Shown one piece after another: positions 38,531-48,170 of a DNA stretch of 64,000 nucleotides. Both the position numbers and the translations under genes were made by a program. How positions within the stretch are numbered: position 1 is the first letter of the stretch; each line of letters begins with the position of its first letter. The notes under the pieces were generated by a model that saw nothing but the letters and a program-made list of their open reading frames with translations, was not told the DNA's origin and ran no database searches. Source of the stretch: an uncultured Caldilineaceae bacterium (GTDB lineage: Bacteria; Chloroflexota; Anaerolineae; Caldilineales; Caldilineaceae); contig CATOTS010000018.1 of NCBI GenBank assembly GCA_951813625.1, positions 1 through 64,000 on the forward strand, in the 5' to 3' direction.

Positions 38531-38863
38531 ATGAAATGCTACGGTCTGACGATCAATCTGAAGGATGACGCCGACGTTATCGCGCAGTACAAGGAATACC
38601 ACCGCAACGCCTGGCCGGAGGTGCTCGACAACGCCCGCCGCCTGGGCATTCTCAAGACCAGGATTTTCCTTATCGGCCGCCGCCTCTTCATGTACATCGA
38701 GACCGAGGACGATTTCGACTTTGGCCGCGCCTTTTCCGCGCCCGGTGCGGAGGCCGCGCGGCTGCGGGAATGGGACGATCTGATGCGCGGCTTCCAGGAA
38801 CCTGCGGCGGAAGCCCAGGCCGGCGAATGGTGGGCGCAGATGGAGCTTGTGCACGTGGCCTGA
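38531..38863 (+). CDS. L-rhamnose mutarotase family protein
   Basis: A 110-residue protein of the RhaM/DUF718 family, which interconverts sugar anomers. Conserved features are YKEYHRNAWPEV (about 21-32, with the catalytic-type His), RRLFMYIETEDDF and the aromatic tail W-W. GGAAAGGGGGCGGGC precedes the ATG. No rhamnose isomerase or kinase is nearby, so the true sugar may be L-fucose or another deoxy-sugar. Confidence 0.88.
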   Translation: MKCYGLTINLKDDADVIAQYKEYHRNAWPEVLDNARRLGILKTRIFLIGRRLFMYIETEDDFDFGRAFSAPGAEAARLREWDDLMRGFQEPAAEAQAGEWWAQMELVHVA

Positions 38864-38971
38864 CCGCCGCATGCGTTGTGAGATTCTCGGACGACCGGGC
38901 GCGACAACGGCCGCAACCGGTCTCGCAAAGCCTCTCCCACGGCGGAGAGCGCACGTGAGGAGGAATGCAGG

Positions 38972-39358
38972 ATGTTTCAAATCATTGACCACCACGTATC
39001 GGTCGATGTCGCCGACCTCGACGCGACAAGAAGGTACCTGGAGGAGAACTGCGGCCTGACCCAGTTCAGGGAGGTCAACCGGCCGGGCCTTACCATCGCC
39101 TGGTATCCCGGCCTGGAGCTGTGGCAGGCGACCGAGGACGCTGCCCCTGGTATCGTTAAGCACGTCGCCTGGCAGGTCGACGACATTGATGCCGCCGTCG
39201 TCGACCTCAAGGCGAAGGGCGTCACCTTCGAGACCGAGGAGATCCAGCAGATCGATGTAGATGTGGTGGACACGGGCGAAATTGTGCGCTATATATTCTT
39301 TTCAACACCTGTCGGCCTGCAGGGCGAACTGTATGAAGTAAAACCCCCGCCCGCCTGA
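38972..39358 (+). CDS. VOC (glyoxalase-like) superfamily protein
   Basis: A 128-residue single VOC module. The first half has HHVSVDVADLDATRRYLEE (metal-ligand His near residue 7) and the second HVAWQVDDIDAAVVDL, ending with GLQGELYEVKP, where the Glu is a probable metal ligand. GAGGAG precedes the ATG. Substrate unknown. Confidence 0.87.
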   Translation: MFQIIDHHVSVDVADLDATRRYLEENCGLTQFREVNRPGLTIAWYPGLELWQATEDAAPGIVKHVAWQVDDIDAAVVDLKAKGVTFETEEIQQIDVDVVDTGEIVRYIFFSTPVGLQGELYEVKPPPA

Positions 39359-39431
39359 GAATCGGCGGCCAGCGGCCAGTTTCCGCTATCCGGGCGCTGC
39401 GCTATGAACCACTCACCACTGGAGCATTGAC

Positions 39432-40477
39432 ATGATTACCAAGTCGGAGAACGAACTGCATGGGCTGGTCAGTAGCATCCTGCTGGCTGCCGGCGCCGAT
39501 GAGCAGAACGCCCAAGATGTCGCCGACCATCTCGTGCTGGCCAATCTGAGCGGCGTCGACACACACGGCATCTGGCCGCTTCCCATCTATGTGGCCGGCA
39601 TCAAGGATGACGAGATTCGGCCGCCGCCAAGCCTTCAATCCTGCAGGAGACCGAAACCAGCGCGCTGGTCACGGGCAACTGGACATTCGGACACGTGGCC
39701 GCAAAATATGCCATGGAGCTGGCGATCAGCAAGGCCAAAACCCAGAACGTGGCCGTCGTCGGCATCGTGCAGATGCACCACATCGGGCGGCTGGGACACT
39801 ACGTCGAGATGGCCGCGGCCGAGAAGATGGTCGGCATGGTCTGGGCCGGCGGCTACAGCGAGGAGGCGCCGGCCAGCGTTCCCTTCGGCGGCAGCCGCCG
39901 CGTGCTGCACACAAATCCCATCTCGATCGGTATGCCCGCCGGTGAAGAGTCCGCCATGATGTTCGACTGGGCCACAACCGCTCTTTCCGGCGTCAAGGTG
40001 GACAACGCCTACCACCGCAACGAGCCGCTGCCACCCAACGCCATCGTCGACAAGGACGGCGTGCCCACCACCAATGCGGCCGATTTCTTCGACGGCGGCG
40101 GTCATCTGCCCTTCGGCGGCCACAAGGGCTACACGCTGATGATGACGACCGAGTTCCTGGGCCGCATCTTTACCGGTTCCGACAGCTACGTCCATGCGCA
40201 ACGGGCCGGCGCCATCATGCGCCATCAGGGCGTGACCATGATCGCGTTCAAGGCCGACCTCTTCCAGCCCTTCGCCGATTACGCCGCGCGCGCCGATGAA
40301 ATGGAGCAGCGCGTGCGCGCGATTCCGCCGGCGCCCGGCTTTGACGAGGTGCTCGCGCCGGGCGATATGGAGGCGCGCAGCCGCGAGCAGCGCCGCCGCG
40401 ACGGCATTCCGATCGCCGATGATATCTGGGAAAACTTCACCAAAGCGGCTGCTTCCGTTGGGGTGAATATCAAGTAA
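39432..40477 (+). pseudogene. Ldh2-family malate/lactate-type dehydrogenase with a frameshift
   Basis: The gene encodes the start of an Ldh2 protein (HGLVSSILLAAG, then SGVDTHGIWPLP with the conserved D-x-H-G). Near 39620, within a CCG run, the frame breaks. Reading one base over restores AAKPSILQETETSALV, FGHVAAKYAMELAI and the rest of the family through 40477. One missing base explains it. The full-length product would be about 348 residues, matching the intact paralogue at 56453-57499. Real inactivation or an error in a GC-rich run cannot be distinguished. Confidence 0.85.
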
Positions 40478-40549
40478 CAGAGCGGTCGGTGAACCGCGGG
40501 AAGCGACGTTCTCCCGGCCGCCGGCCGCGCCAACACTGGGGTAAATGCA

Positions 40550-41245
40550 ATGACGAATCCAACTGTCTCCGCCGAAACGATCGAAGCGCTGCGCCAGATC
40601 GATAGCGCAACCGTCGCCAATGCCATCGAGCACTTCGGCGTCCGCGACCAGGTAACCGGCTACGCCTCAATGGAGCTCCAATGCCAGTTCCCCGACCACA
40701 AACCGATGGTCGGCTTCGCCGTGACCGCAACCCACGACACCACCAGCGCCGGCGACGACCGCGCCATGCGCCTTCACGACGTGATGGACATGGTCCTCGA
40801 CGCCCCCAGTCCAACCGTTCTCGCCGTCCAGTACATGGGCGCCGACCGGATGCGCAGCTGTCTGGCCGGTGACATGTTCTGCTCCGCCATTCAGAAACTG
40901 GGCGCGGTCGGGCTGGTAACCGATCTGGGGAGCCGTGACTTCGCGGGCATTCGCCAGCGCGCGCCGGGCTTCCACCTCTTCTGTCCCGGCGCGGTCGTCT
41001 CCCACGGGTACGGCGTCTACATCGACCTGGATATCACCGTTTCGGTCTGCGGCCTGACCATCCAGCCCGGCGACCTGCTGCACGGCGACGCCAACGGCAT
41101 CGTCTCGATTCCGCTCGCCATCGCCGATGACCTCGTCGAACAGGCGAAGAACGTGCTCAAGACGGAGACCTCCTACTTCGACTTTCTGGCCAGCGACGAC
41201 TACAACTACGACGGCTTGAAAGCGCGCATGGGGCGCCATGAATAG
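40550..41245 (+). CDS. RraA-like family protein (4-hydroxy-4-methyl-2-oxoglutarate aldolase type)
   Basis: A 231-residue member of the RraA/HMG-aldolase fold. Visible are ATVANAIEHFGV (about 20-31), GAVGLVTDLGSRD (with the metal-site Asp, about 121-133) and GDLLHGDANGIVSIP (about 176-190). Members are class II pyruvate aldolases or carboxylases. The RraA regulator itself is shorter. Next to Ldh2 and upstream of a ribose-type importer it fits degradation of a 2-keto sugar acid. Confidence 0.88.
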   Translation: MTNPTVSAETIEALRQIDSATVANAIEHFGVRDQVTGYASMELQCQFPDHKPMVGFAVTATHDTTSAGDDRAMRLHDVMDMVLDAPSPTVLAVQYMGADRMRSCLAGDMFCSAIQKLGAVGLVTDLGSRDFAGIRQRAPGFHLFCPGAVVSHGYGVYIDLDITVSVCGLTIQPGDLLHGDANGIVSIPLAIADDLVEQAKNVLKTETSYFDFLASDDYNYDGLKARMGRHE

Positions 41246-41299
41246 CAGTCTTGTCCCCTGCGTCAACTCCGCCAGCTCAGGATCCACAGGAGGGTCCAG

Positions 41300-42316
41300 A
41301 TGACAGCTACGCCAACGTCCAGCCCGCGCGGGGAGACGGCGCGCACACGCATCCGCGAGCTGTTGTCGTACCGCGAGTCCGGCGTATTCCTGGCTCTGGT
41401 GATCTTCTTTGTGATCATGTACACGGTTTCGCCGATATTCCGCTCGCCCTTCAACCTGACCACAATTCTCCGGCAGATTTCGGTCACCTCAATCATGGCG
41501 ATGGGCCAAACGCTCGTGATCGTATCCGGCTCCTTCGATCTGTCTCAGGCGTCGATCGCCGGCCTGGCTGCCATGGTAACCGCCAGGCTGTGGAAAATCT
41601 ACGGCCTCGCGCCCCCCTTCGCCATCGCCGGCGGCCTCGGGGTCGGCATTCTGTGCGGTTTTCTCAACGGAATGCTGGCCGCCCGCTTTCGCCTGCACCC
41701 AATCGTTATGACGCTTGCCACCGGCGCCGTCTTTCTCGGCGTCAACTTCTACATCACGCGCGGCGAGTCGATCGTTGGTCTGCCCGTCGGCCTGGTTTTT
41801 CTGGGCCAGGGGCGAATCTTTGGCATCCCGGCGCTGGTCGTCCTGATGTTCATCGTCGCCATCCTCATGCACATTATGCTGACGCGCACGCTCTTCGGGC
41901 TGCGCGTGCGCATGATTGGCGGCAATCTCAAGGCCAGCCAGGACATGGGCATGAACGTCGAGCGCATCCGCATCGGTATATTCACCCTCAGCGGCTTTCT
42001 CTCAGCGCTGGGTGGGATCGTTCTGCTGGGCCGGGTGGGCAGTGCGGTCCCCCAAATCGGTCAGGGGCTGCTCTTCCCTGTCGTTACCGCCGCGATCGTG
42101 GGCGGCACACTGTTGACCGGCGGCGTCGGCTCGATGGCAGGCACGCTGATCGGCGCCGCCATCATGGGAATTACCCGCAATTCGCTGGTCGTCCTGCAGA
42201 TGAGTATCTATCTGCAGGACATCGTGCAGGGGGCTCTCGTTGTTGTCGCTCTGCTGGTCGACCAGTTCCGGCGCGGCGAGTTGACCTGGCGCATCATCCT
42301 GGGACTTGATCGTTAG
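41300..42316 (+). CDS. Ribose/xylose-type ABC permease (RbsC family)
   Basis: A 338-residue membrane protein with about eight to ten hydrophobic segments. The family motif MAMGQTLVIVSGSFDLSQAS (about 71-90) and MNVERIRIGIFTLSG match RbsC/XylH. CAGGAGGG precedes the ATG. It forms an importer with the binding protein and ATPase that follow. Confidence 0.92.
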   Translation: MTATPTSSPRGETARTRIRELLSYRESGVFLALVIFFVIMYTVSPIFRSPFNLTTILRQISVTSIMAMGQTLVIVSGSFDLSQASIAGLAAMVTARLWKIYGLAPPFAIAGGLGVGILCGFLNGMLAARFRLHPIVMTLATGAVFLGVNFYITRGESIVGLPVGLVFLGQGRIFGIPALVVLMFIVAILMHIMLTRTLFGLRVRMIGGNLKASQDMGMNVERIRIGIFTLSGFLSALGGIVLLGRVGSAVPQIGQGLLFPVVTAAIVGGTLLTGGVGSMAGTLIGAAIMGITRNSLVVLQMSIYLQDIVQGALVVVALLVDQFRRGELTWRIILGLDR

Positions 42317-42463
42317 CTGGCTGTACGAACGCGGCTGGTGGTCGAAGCATGACTACAAAGAACCGGAGAGGAGGTGCTGTAAGCAAAAAAATTGTCATAC
42401 GGAACGAGTGGCATCACGAAATCGCGCAACATTCAAACTTATTACCTCAAGGAGGAAAGAGTG

Positions 42464-43498
42464 ATGAAGCGATGGTTTTTCGGTATGACGTTGATGGTCC
42501 TGGCCGCCGCGGTGCTGGTACTGGCTGCCTGTACCATGCCTGAGACGGTTGTGGTCGAAAGGGCGGCGGAATGCGGTGACACCGAGCGCTACATTGTCAG
42601 CGCGCCGCTGGTGCATCCGTACATCACGCAGTGGCAGGGCGGCGCCGAGGCCGCCGCCGAAGAGCTTGGCGTGGAGATCGTCTTCCTCGCGCCGGCCGAA
42701 TACAGCCCTGAGAAGCAGCTGGATATGACCGAGTCCGCGATGTCGCTGCCCTGCATTTCCGGTCTCAGCGTTATGACGGGTGTGCCCGACATCATGGAAG
42801 GCGTCCTCGGCCAGGCCAAGGATAGAGGGCTTGGCACCACCCAGAATGCCTCCTGCGGCGAGGCGATCAACCCCGACGTCTGCATGGCGACCGACTTCTA
42901 CCAGGCCGGATGGACCGTGGCCGAACGACTGGCGGATCTGATGGGAGGCGAAGGCAATGTTGTGGTTGCCTATGGTGAGCCGGGCAACGTGGTTGACAAG
43001 GATCGCCAGGCCGGGCTTGAGGACTACTTCGCCGCCAATGCGCCCGACATCAAAGTCATCGGCACGCTGATCGACTGCGACAATCCCGAAGGCACCGTGC
43101 GCTGCGCAGAAGAGGCGCTGGCCATCTATCCTGAGATGGACGCCTACTACTCCTGCGGCAACCTGAACTCGGTCGGCGCGACCGTGGCGTTCCCCGAAGC
43201 AGGCCGCGATGACATCATCGTCACCGGTGTGGATGACGCGCCCGAGATCGTTGAAGGCATCATCAATGGGACCGTCTCGTTGACCTACGTCCAGCAGCCC
43301 TACGGCCAGGGCTACCTGGCGGTCTACATCCCGTGGCTGATTAAGCACCAGAACGTGCACTCGACCCAACAGTACCTCGACACTCGCATCACGCTCGTCG
43401 ACCAGTCCAACATCGACAGCTACCAGGATACGATGAAGCAGAACTTCCTGGAGATCAAGGAGATTGTTGAGAACGAGATCATGCAGCCCAACGAGTAA
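42464..43498 (+). CDS. Sugar-binding lipoprotein, RbsB type
   Basis: A 344-residue type 1 periplasmic-binding protein. The ATG at 42464 follows AAGGAGG; a longer frame begins at 42392 but lacks a signal. Signal peptide ends in VLAAC (Cys23). The two-lobed fold is suggested by YIVSAPLVHPYITQWQGG near the start and VTGVDDAPEIVEGIINGTVSLTYVQQP in the second lobe. It has several cysteines in the mature part, unusual for an exported protein of this class. A perfect hairpin follows the gene. Confidence 0.9.
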   Translation: MKRWFFGMTLMVLAAAVLVLAACTMPETVVVERAAECGDTERYIVSAPLVHPYITQWQGGAEAAAEELGVEIVFLAPAEYSPEKQLDMTESAMSLPCISGLSVMTGVPDIMEGVLGQAKDRGLGTTQNASCGEAINPDVCMATDFYQAGWTVAERLADLMGGEGNVVVAYGEPGNVVDKDRQAGLEDYFAANAPDIKVIGTLIDCDNPEGTVRCAEEALAIYPEMDAYYSCGNLNSVGATVAFPEAGRDDIIVTGVDDAPEIVEGIINGTVSLTYVQQPYGQGYLAVYIPWLIKHQNVHSTQQYLDTRITLVDQSNIDSYQDTMKQNFLEIKEIVENEIMQPNE

Positions 43499-43504
43499 GG
43501 AACG

Positions 43505-43542
43505 AGAAGGAGCGGGAAGGGCGCGCTCTTCCCGCTCCTTCT
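43505..43542 (+). promoter_or_regulatory. Perfect 15-bp hairpin after the sugar-binding protein gene
   Basis: AGAAGGAGCGGGAAG (43505-43519) pairs exactly with 43528-43542 around an 8-nt GC-rich loop. No T run follows. It begins 6 bases after the binding-protein stop and ends 18 bases before the ATPase start, so it probably protects the binding-protein mRNA and lowers downstream expression. Confidence 0.65.
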
Positions 43543-43560
43543 ATCACCCGTGAGTAAGCT

Positions 43561-44316
43561 ATGAGCAACGAGCATGTGGTCGAGATGCGCGGAATCTCCA
43601 AGCGATTCGGCACTATCCAGGCGCTGAACAATGTCGACCTGGAGTTGAGGCGCGGCGAGCTGCTGGGGCTGGTGGGAGACAACGCGGCCGGCAAATCCAC
43701 GCTGATGAAGACGCTCTTTGGCTCCGTAATCCCCGACGCGGGCGAAATCTTCATCGAGGGCCAGAAGGCCGAGCTGCGCAATCCGCGCGACGCCCAGGCA
43801 CGCGGGCTGGCGATGATCTACCAGGACCTGGCCGTGTTCAACAACCTGGACGTGGCCGCCAATGTCTTCACCGGGCGCGAGTACACCAAGCGCTTCCTCG
43901 GCATCACCTTTGTCAACAAGAAGAGGATGGAGGTAGAGTCGCAGGCCCTGCTTGACCGGCTGCGCATCAACATCAGTTCATCCAAGCTGCTGGTCGAGCG
44001 AATGTCCGGCGGCCAGCGCCAGATGGTGGCCGTCGCCCGCGCGATCGGCTTCGACGCCAGGATTCTGATCATGGACGAGCCGACCGCCGCCCTCGGCGTG
44101 AAGGAGGCCAATACCCTGCTCGAACTCATGGCCGAACTGCGCGATCAGGGCATTTCGATCATCCTCGTCACCCATCGCATTTCCGATGTCCTCGCTATCG
44201 GCGATCGGGTGATGGTGCTCAAGGGCGGCGAAAGACAGGGCGTGCTCGACGTCGGGGACTCGACGCTCGAGGACGTAGAGAGCCTGATCGTGCGCGGCGC
44301 AGCCTATCTCCAATGA
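43561..44316 (+). CDS. Ribose-type ABC ATPase, single nucleotide-binding domain
   Basis: A 251-residue ATPase: Walker A GDNAAGKST, signature MSGGQRQMVAVA, Walker B ILIMDEPTAALG, H-loop THRISD. RbsA-type ATPases normally have two fused domains and about 500 residues. This is one domain only, as in FrcA-like systems, so it probably works as a homodimer. There is no in-frame remnant of a second domain before the SDR gene. Confidence 0.92.
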   Translation: MSNEHVVEMRGISKRFGTIQALNNVDLELRRGELLGLVGDNAAGKSTLMKTLFGSVIPDAGEIFIEGQKAELRNPRDAQARGLAMIYQDLAVFNNLDVAANVFTGREYTKRFLGITFVNKKRMEVESQALLDRLRINISSSKLLVERMSGGQRQMVAVARAIGFDARILIMDEPTAALGVKEANTLLELMAELRDQGISIILVTHRISDVLAIGDRVMVLKGGERQGVLDVGDSTLEDVESLIVRGAAYLQ

Positions 44317-44357
44317 GCGGCCTGAAGTAGCAATCCATCTCAAACCGGGCAAAGCAA

Positions 44358-45203
44358 ATGGCGGAGAATGCCACCCCGTTTGACGCAGGCTTCGACAAGG
44401 CCGCCCTGATTACGGGCGGCAGCAAGGGCATCGGCTCGGGCTGCGCACGCGTCTTCGTGCGCGCCGGCGCAAGTGTCGTCATCTGCGACATCGACGAGGA
44501 GGCCGGCCGCGCGCTCGCTGCGCAACTGGCCGCGGCCGGGCCGGGAACCTGCCATTTCGAGCCGTGCGACGTGCGCCGGCCCGAACAGCTCGAGCGCGTC
44601 GTCGAGCGGACCGCGGCCCGCTTCGGACGCCTGGACTGTCTGATCAACAACGCCGGTCAACACCCCCCGCACCAGCCGATCGATGGCTTCTCTGTCGAGG
44701 CGTTCAAGGAACTGCTGGAGATGAACCTTGTCAGCGTCTTCGCCGCCTGCAAGTACGCGCTCCCCCATCTGCGCAAGACGCGCGGCAGCATCATCAACCT
44801 CGGCAGCATCGTCGGCGCGGTCGGGCAGTGGCAGGCGACGACCTACTGCGCCTCCAAGGGCGGCGTCCACGGTCTCACCAAGGCGCTCGCGATCGACGAA
44901 GCCGAGCACGGCGTGCGCGTGAACGCCATCCTCCCCGGCAACATCCTCACCCAGAGCCGGCTCGACTTCGAAGCCGGTATGGAGGACGGCCAGGCCTTTC
45001 ACGACTATGTCGAAACCTGGCAGTGGACCGGTCGCAGCGGGACGATCGAGGAGGCCGGCAATCTCTGTCTCTTCCTGGCCAGCGACGCCGCCAGCTTCAT
45101 CACCGGCGCCGACCTGCCCCTCACCGGCGGCATCGAGCTCGGCCAGGGCCCCAAAGTAACCGTCAGCGAGCGCGAAATCAGGACTGTAGTGGATAGGGAA
45201 TAG
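44358..45203 (+). CDS. Short-chain dehydrogenase/reductase (SDR)
   Basis: A 281-residue classical SDR: TGGSKGIGSG near the N-terminus, NNAG, catalytic YCASK and a C-terminal LTGGIELGQGP. Asp in VICDID indicates NAD preference. It ends the rightward cluster, 41 bases after the ATPase gene. About 20 residues longer than the other SDRs here, mostly at the C-terminus. Confidence 0.9.
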   Translation: MAENATPFDAGFDKAALITGGSKGIGSGCARVFVRAGASVVICDIDEEAGRALAAQLAAAGPGTCHFEPCDVRRPEQLERVVERTAARFGRLDCLINNAGQHPPHQPIDGFSVEAFKELLEMNLVSVFAACKYALPHLRKTRGSIINLGSIVGAVGQWQATTYCASKGGVHGLTKALAIDEAEHGVRVNAILPGNILTQSRLDFEAGMEDGQAFHDYVETWQWTGRSGTIEEAGNLCLFLASDAASFITGADLPLTGGIELGQGPKVTVSEREIRTVVDRE

Positions 45204-45268
45204 TGGTCAGTGGATAGTTCATATCGTTATCCGCTCAACTCTCCCGGTCAGGCTACATAACGCCTGAA

Positions 45269-45400
45269 TCAGCCTGCTGGAGTTTCCAGGTGCAGCATCT
45301 CGACCGTGACCGCGTCCTGATCGGCTCTCCGGATCTGCCCGCTCTGTAACGTCTCAATCAGCGCGGCCTCATCCAGCGGCAGCCCGCGGGAGGCGTCGGT
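45269..45400 (-). pseudogene. Decayed fragment of a D-2-hydroxyacid dehydrogenase gene
   Basis: Leftward translation gives RGLPLDEAALIETLQSGQI and then a decayed QDAVTVEML. This matches the segment RGLLVDEDALVEALQGGQI and its continuation LDAFAVEPL in the intact gene at 51465-52436. The match is also visible in DNA, around CCGGATCTGCCCGC and CAGCGCG. Only about 35 codons remain, with the flanking catalytic His region missing. It lies immediately upstream of the first GT-C gene and overlaps nothing else. Confidence 0.7.
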
Positions 45401-45438
45401 CAGCGGCTCTGGCGCAAGCAGGCACGAGGCGAAGAATT

Positions 45439-47721
45439 GTGATCGTCTCCAGGTCAACCGGCACCTTGCCTCTATTCCTCTTTACCTCCATCTTCGCGGC
45501 GGGCGCGGCGGTGATCGTCGCGGCCGTGTACCTCTTCCCCTTGACGATCGACGAGGCCTATATCACCTACAGCCATGCGCGCAATTTCGCCCGTAGCGGC
45601 CGCCTCGTCTACCACCCGGCGAACCCGGAATTTAGCGTAAGTACACCCCTCTACGCTCTGCTGCTCGGTCTGGGCGGGGCAGTCGGCATTCCCATTCCCG
45701 CCTTCAGCAAACTCCTGGGAGCCGCCAGCATCTTCGGGTCGAGCGTCTACCTGTCGCTACTCCTCCATCGCCGCAGGATGATGTGGGCCGCCCTGACTTC
45801 CGGCCTGCTGCTGGCCACTTCTCCCTTGTTGTGGCAGACGCTTGGCCTGGAAACCAGCTTCTTTCTCCTTCTCGTGCTGGCCTCTTTCTACCACGCTGAC
45901 CGCGGGCAACACATTGCAGCAGCGGTGTTGGTGGCCTGTGCAGTTCTGACGCGCTGGGAAGGCATTTTCGCGGCTGGGATCCTGGGCCTGTCCTATGCCG
46001 CCCTGACGGCCTGGCGGCAGGGAGCCCCGCAGGCAGAAATCGCAATACTTATATTTCAAGTGTTCTCATTAATCCTGTTCGTTGTGTTCACCGTCCATGA
46101 TTTCCTGGTTGGGTCGGAAATCTGGGCAATCCTATCGTCCATTCTGGTTGTGGGCGCGATACTGCATAATGTCCTGTTCGCGGAGAAAAAAGATGACCTG
46201 CTGATCGGGTTTTCAGGCATCTATCGGTTTGTTGTCCTCGAGCGTCGCGTCCGCTGGAATGCCTTAGCGGTCTTCGCAGCCGTCCTGGCCCCCGTCCTGC
46301 TCTATAGTTCAATTGCCAACGGGACTCCAGTTCCGCTGGCGCTCCAGACGCAGCAGGGCCAGGGGGCCGTCGGATTCACCGGCTACGGTTTTGGGACACC
46401 GTTCCTGCAAGGTCTGTTGACCACGCTGCGGGAAAGTTTGCGCCAGTCACCTCTCCACTATCTCTGGATTCCTCTGGGCGTTTTCGGCATCCACCTACTG
46501 TGTCTTGGGAAGAACGAGGCCGCGGATGCCGCCGAACTGCAGGATTCAGAGCCGGTCGTGTCCGCCCCGCCGGACTCAACGGGCCGCCCCGGCAACGAAC
46601 AGAGCATATGGTGGGTGTGGGGCACCATCGCTTGGGGCGTTCTGCATGTCGCCGTCTATGCCCTGCTTGAGCTGCCCCCTTTCCCCTGGTCATTCGTTCC
46701 CCTCATCCCCGGAGCGGTGGTCCTGGGGGGACTGGCTCTCCAGCAACTGGTGGAATGGGCACGAAAGCCTTGGCTGCAGGTTCTGACTGGCGGCGCTCTT
46801 CTGCTCTTTCTGCTTCTGGCGCAGTCGACGCTGCTCGAGGCGACCGTATCTGCGGTCACCGCCGAGCATCCCCCTTCTGCTGCGAAGACAAATGCAGTGT
46901 CGATGGGCGGCGGCTATGACCTGTACCGGGCCGCCGGCGAGTGGCTAGATGCCAATACGCCTTCCGACGCAACGGTCGCCGCCGTCAGTTCAGGCATCGT
47001 CGGATACTACGCCCGGCGGGCCATGATCGATCTCTCTGGGTCACTGCAAATCGAAGTCGCACAAGCGCTGAAACGCGGTGATCCATTCTTCGCGATTCTC
47101 GCTCTCCTGCCGGACTACCTCGTTTTGGAAGAGAGCCGCTTCATCTACGACATCTGGCAAAAGGGCAGTCCGTGGTTTGCCGCGCATTACCATGTAGCCA
47201 AACGCTTCACAGACGAGCATACCGATAGTTCCACCTGGCCCTCTCTGGTTGTACTCCGGCGACTCGATGGAGTCGGGTCGCTGGACAGTGCAACAGCGGT
47301 TGAGGACGATTGGCCGCTTGGATTTTCCATCTCGTATCCTCTTGGCCTGGAATCCTATCGTACAGTCATTTACGGAAGCGAGTTCCTACCGGGCTCCTGG
47401 ATGCATGTCAGGCTGGACTGCGAGATTGAAAATAGGAATTCATCCTATCTGTTCCAGGGTGAAAGGACTACGTCATTCATCCTGACCGACGTGAACTCTG
47501 CGATTGTCGCCGAACAGCCTTTGGAAAGTGCGATGACAGCCTTTTACAACAGGAGTTGGCGCGAAGAAGAGCGTTTTCCAATCTACGTACAGTTTTTCTT
47601 GCCGGAAAGCCTGACACCCGGCGCCTACAATTTAGAGGTCCTTAGTCTAAACAAAGAGACAAAGGAGGAAAGCATCATGACGTACGCGAGAGTAACTGTG
47701 GGGAACAGCTCTACACCTTGA
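45439..47721 (+). CDS. GT-C-fold membrane glycosyltransferase-like protein, copy 1
   Basis: A 760-residue polytopic protein with about 12 hydrophobic segments in residues 10-470 and a soluble C-terminal domain (about 500-760). An acidic pair in TIDEAYITYSHARN (about 38-51) lies in the first loop, where GT-C enzymes carry their catalytic Asp/Glu, followed by STPLYALLLGLG. This resembles PMT/ArnT-like and mycobacterial arabinosyltransferase-like proteins using lipid-linked sugars. The start is GTG at 45439, behind a weak ribosome site. It is a close paralogue of the gene at 49199-51403. Acceptor and sugar are unknown. Confidence 0.78.
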   Translation: MIVSRSTGTLPLFLFTSIFAAGAAVIVAAVYLFPLTIDEAYITYSHARNFARSGRLVYHPANPEFSVSTPLYALLLGLGGAVGIPIPAFSKLLGAASIFGSSVYLSLLLHRRRMMWAALTSGLLLATSPLLWQTLGLETSFFLLLVLASFYHADRGQHIAAAVLVACAVLTRWEGIFAAGILGLSYAALTAWRQGAPQAEIAILIFQVFSLILFVVFTVHDFLVGSEIWAILSSILVVGAILHNVLFAEKKDDLLIGFSGIYRFVVLERRVRWNALAVFAAVLAPVLLYSSIANGTPVPLALQTQQGQGAVGFTGYGFGTPFLQGLLTTLRESLRQSPLHYLWIPLGVFGIHLLCLGKNEAADAAELQDSEPVVSAPPDSTGRPGNEQSIWWVWGTIAWGVLHVAVYALLELPPFPWSFVPLIPGAVVLGGLALQQLVEWARKPWLQVLTGGALLLFLLLAQSTLLEATVSAVTAEHPPSAAKTNAVSMGGGYDLYRAAGEWLDANTPSDATVAAVSSGIVGYYARRAMIDLSGSLQIEVAQALKRGDPFFAILALLPDYLVLEESRFIYDIWQKGSPWFAAHYHVAKRFTDEHTDSSTWPSLVVLRRLDGVGSLDSATAVEDDWPLGFSISYPLGLESYRTVIYGSEFLPGSWMHVRLDCEIENRNSSYLFQGERTTSFILTDVNSAIVAEQPLESAMTAFYNRSWREEERFPIYVQFFLPESLTPGAYNLEVLSLNKETKEESIMTYARVTVGNSSTP

Positions 47722-48170
47722 GAGCAGGGCAATTGCATCTAAATTGGGTCAAAGCATCGAAATGATGCCGCAATCCCATTCGGCTCAGGATCAGACACCT
47801 AAACTTCTTCCCCAATGAAATCCAGAGATATTGCCCAGCGGCCCTGCCGGCGGCTCGTCCATGAATCCAGCCAGCCCCTCTTCTGACAGTCCGTCATTCG
47901 CAGAAGGATCCCGATGAGAAACCAGGGACGAACAACAAGAAGTGACCAAAGAACCGGAATCGCGTGCAAGAGCCGGCCGCACGAGCTATAGTAGGACCAT
48001 GACCTGCGCGACATGCGCCGGCAATGACAGAAGAAACAACATGGCAGGCGCCGCGCAACCCAATTTCGCGCAATTCCGGGCAAGAGAACTGAAACCATGC
48101 TATGCTGTCATGACCATGCCAATCCAACCCAGGGATTCCAGCCAGAATCGGTTCCAAAAAACTCGATCGA

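Noticed and set aside
37178..39163. A 661-codon leftward open frame
   Set aside because: It lies wholly antisense to the P450 and mutarotase genes and shows no family motif.
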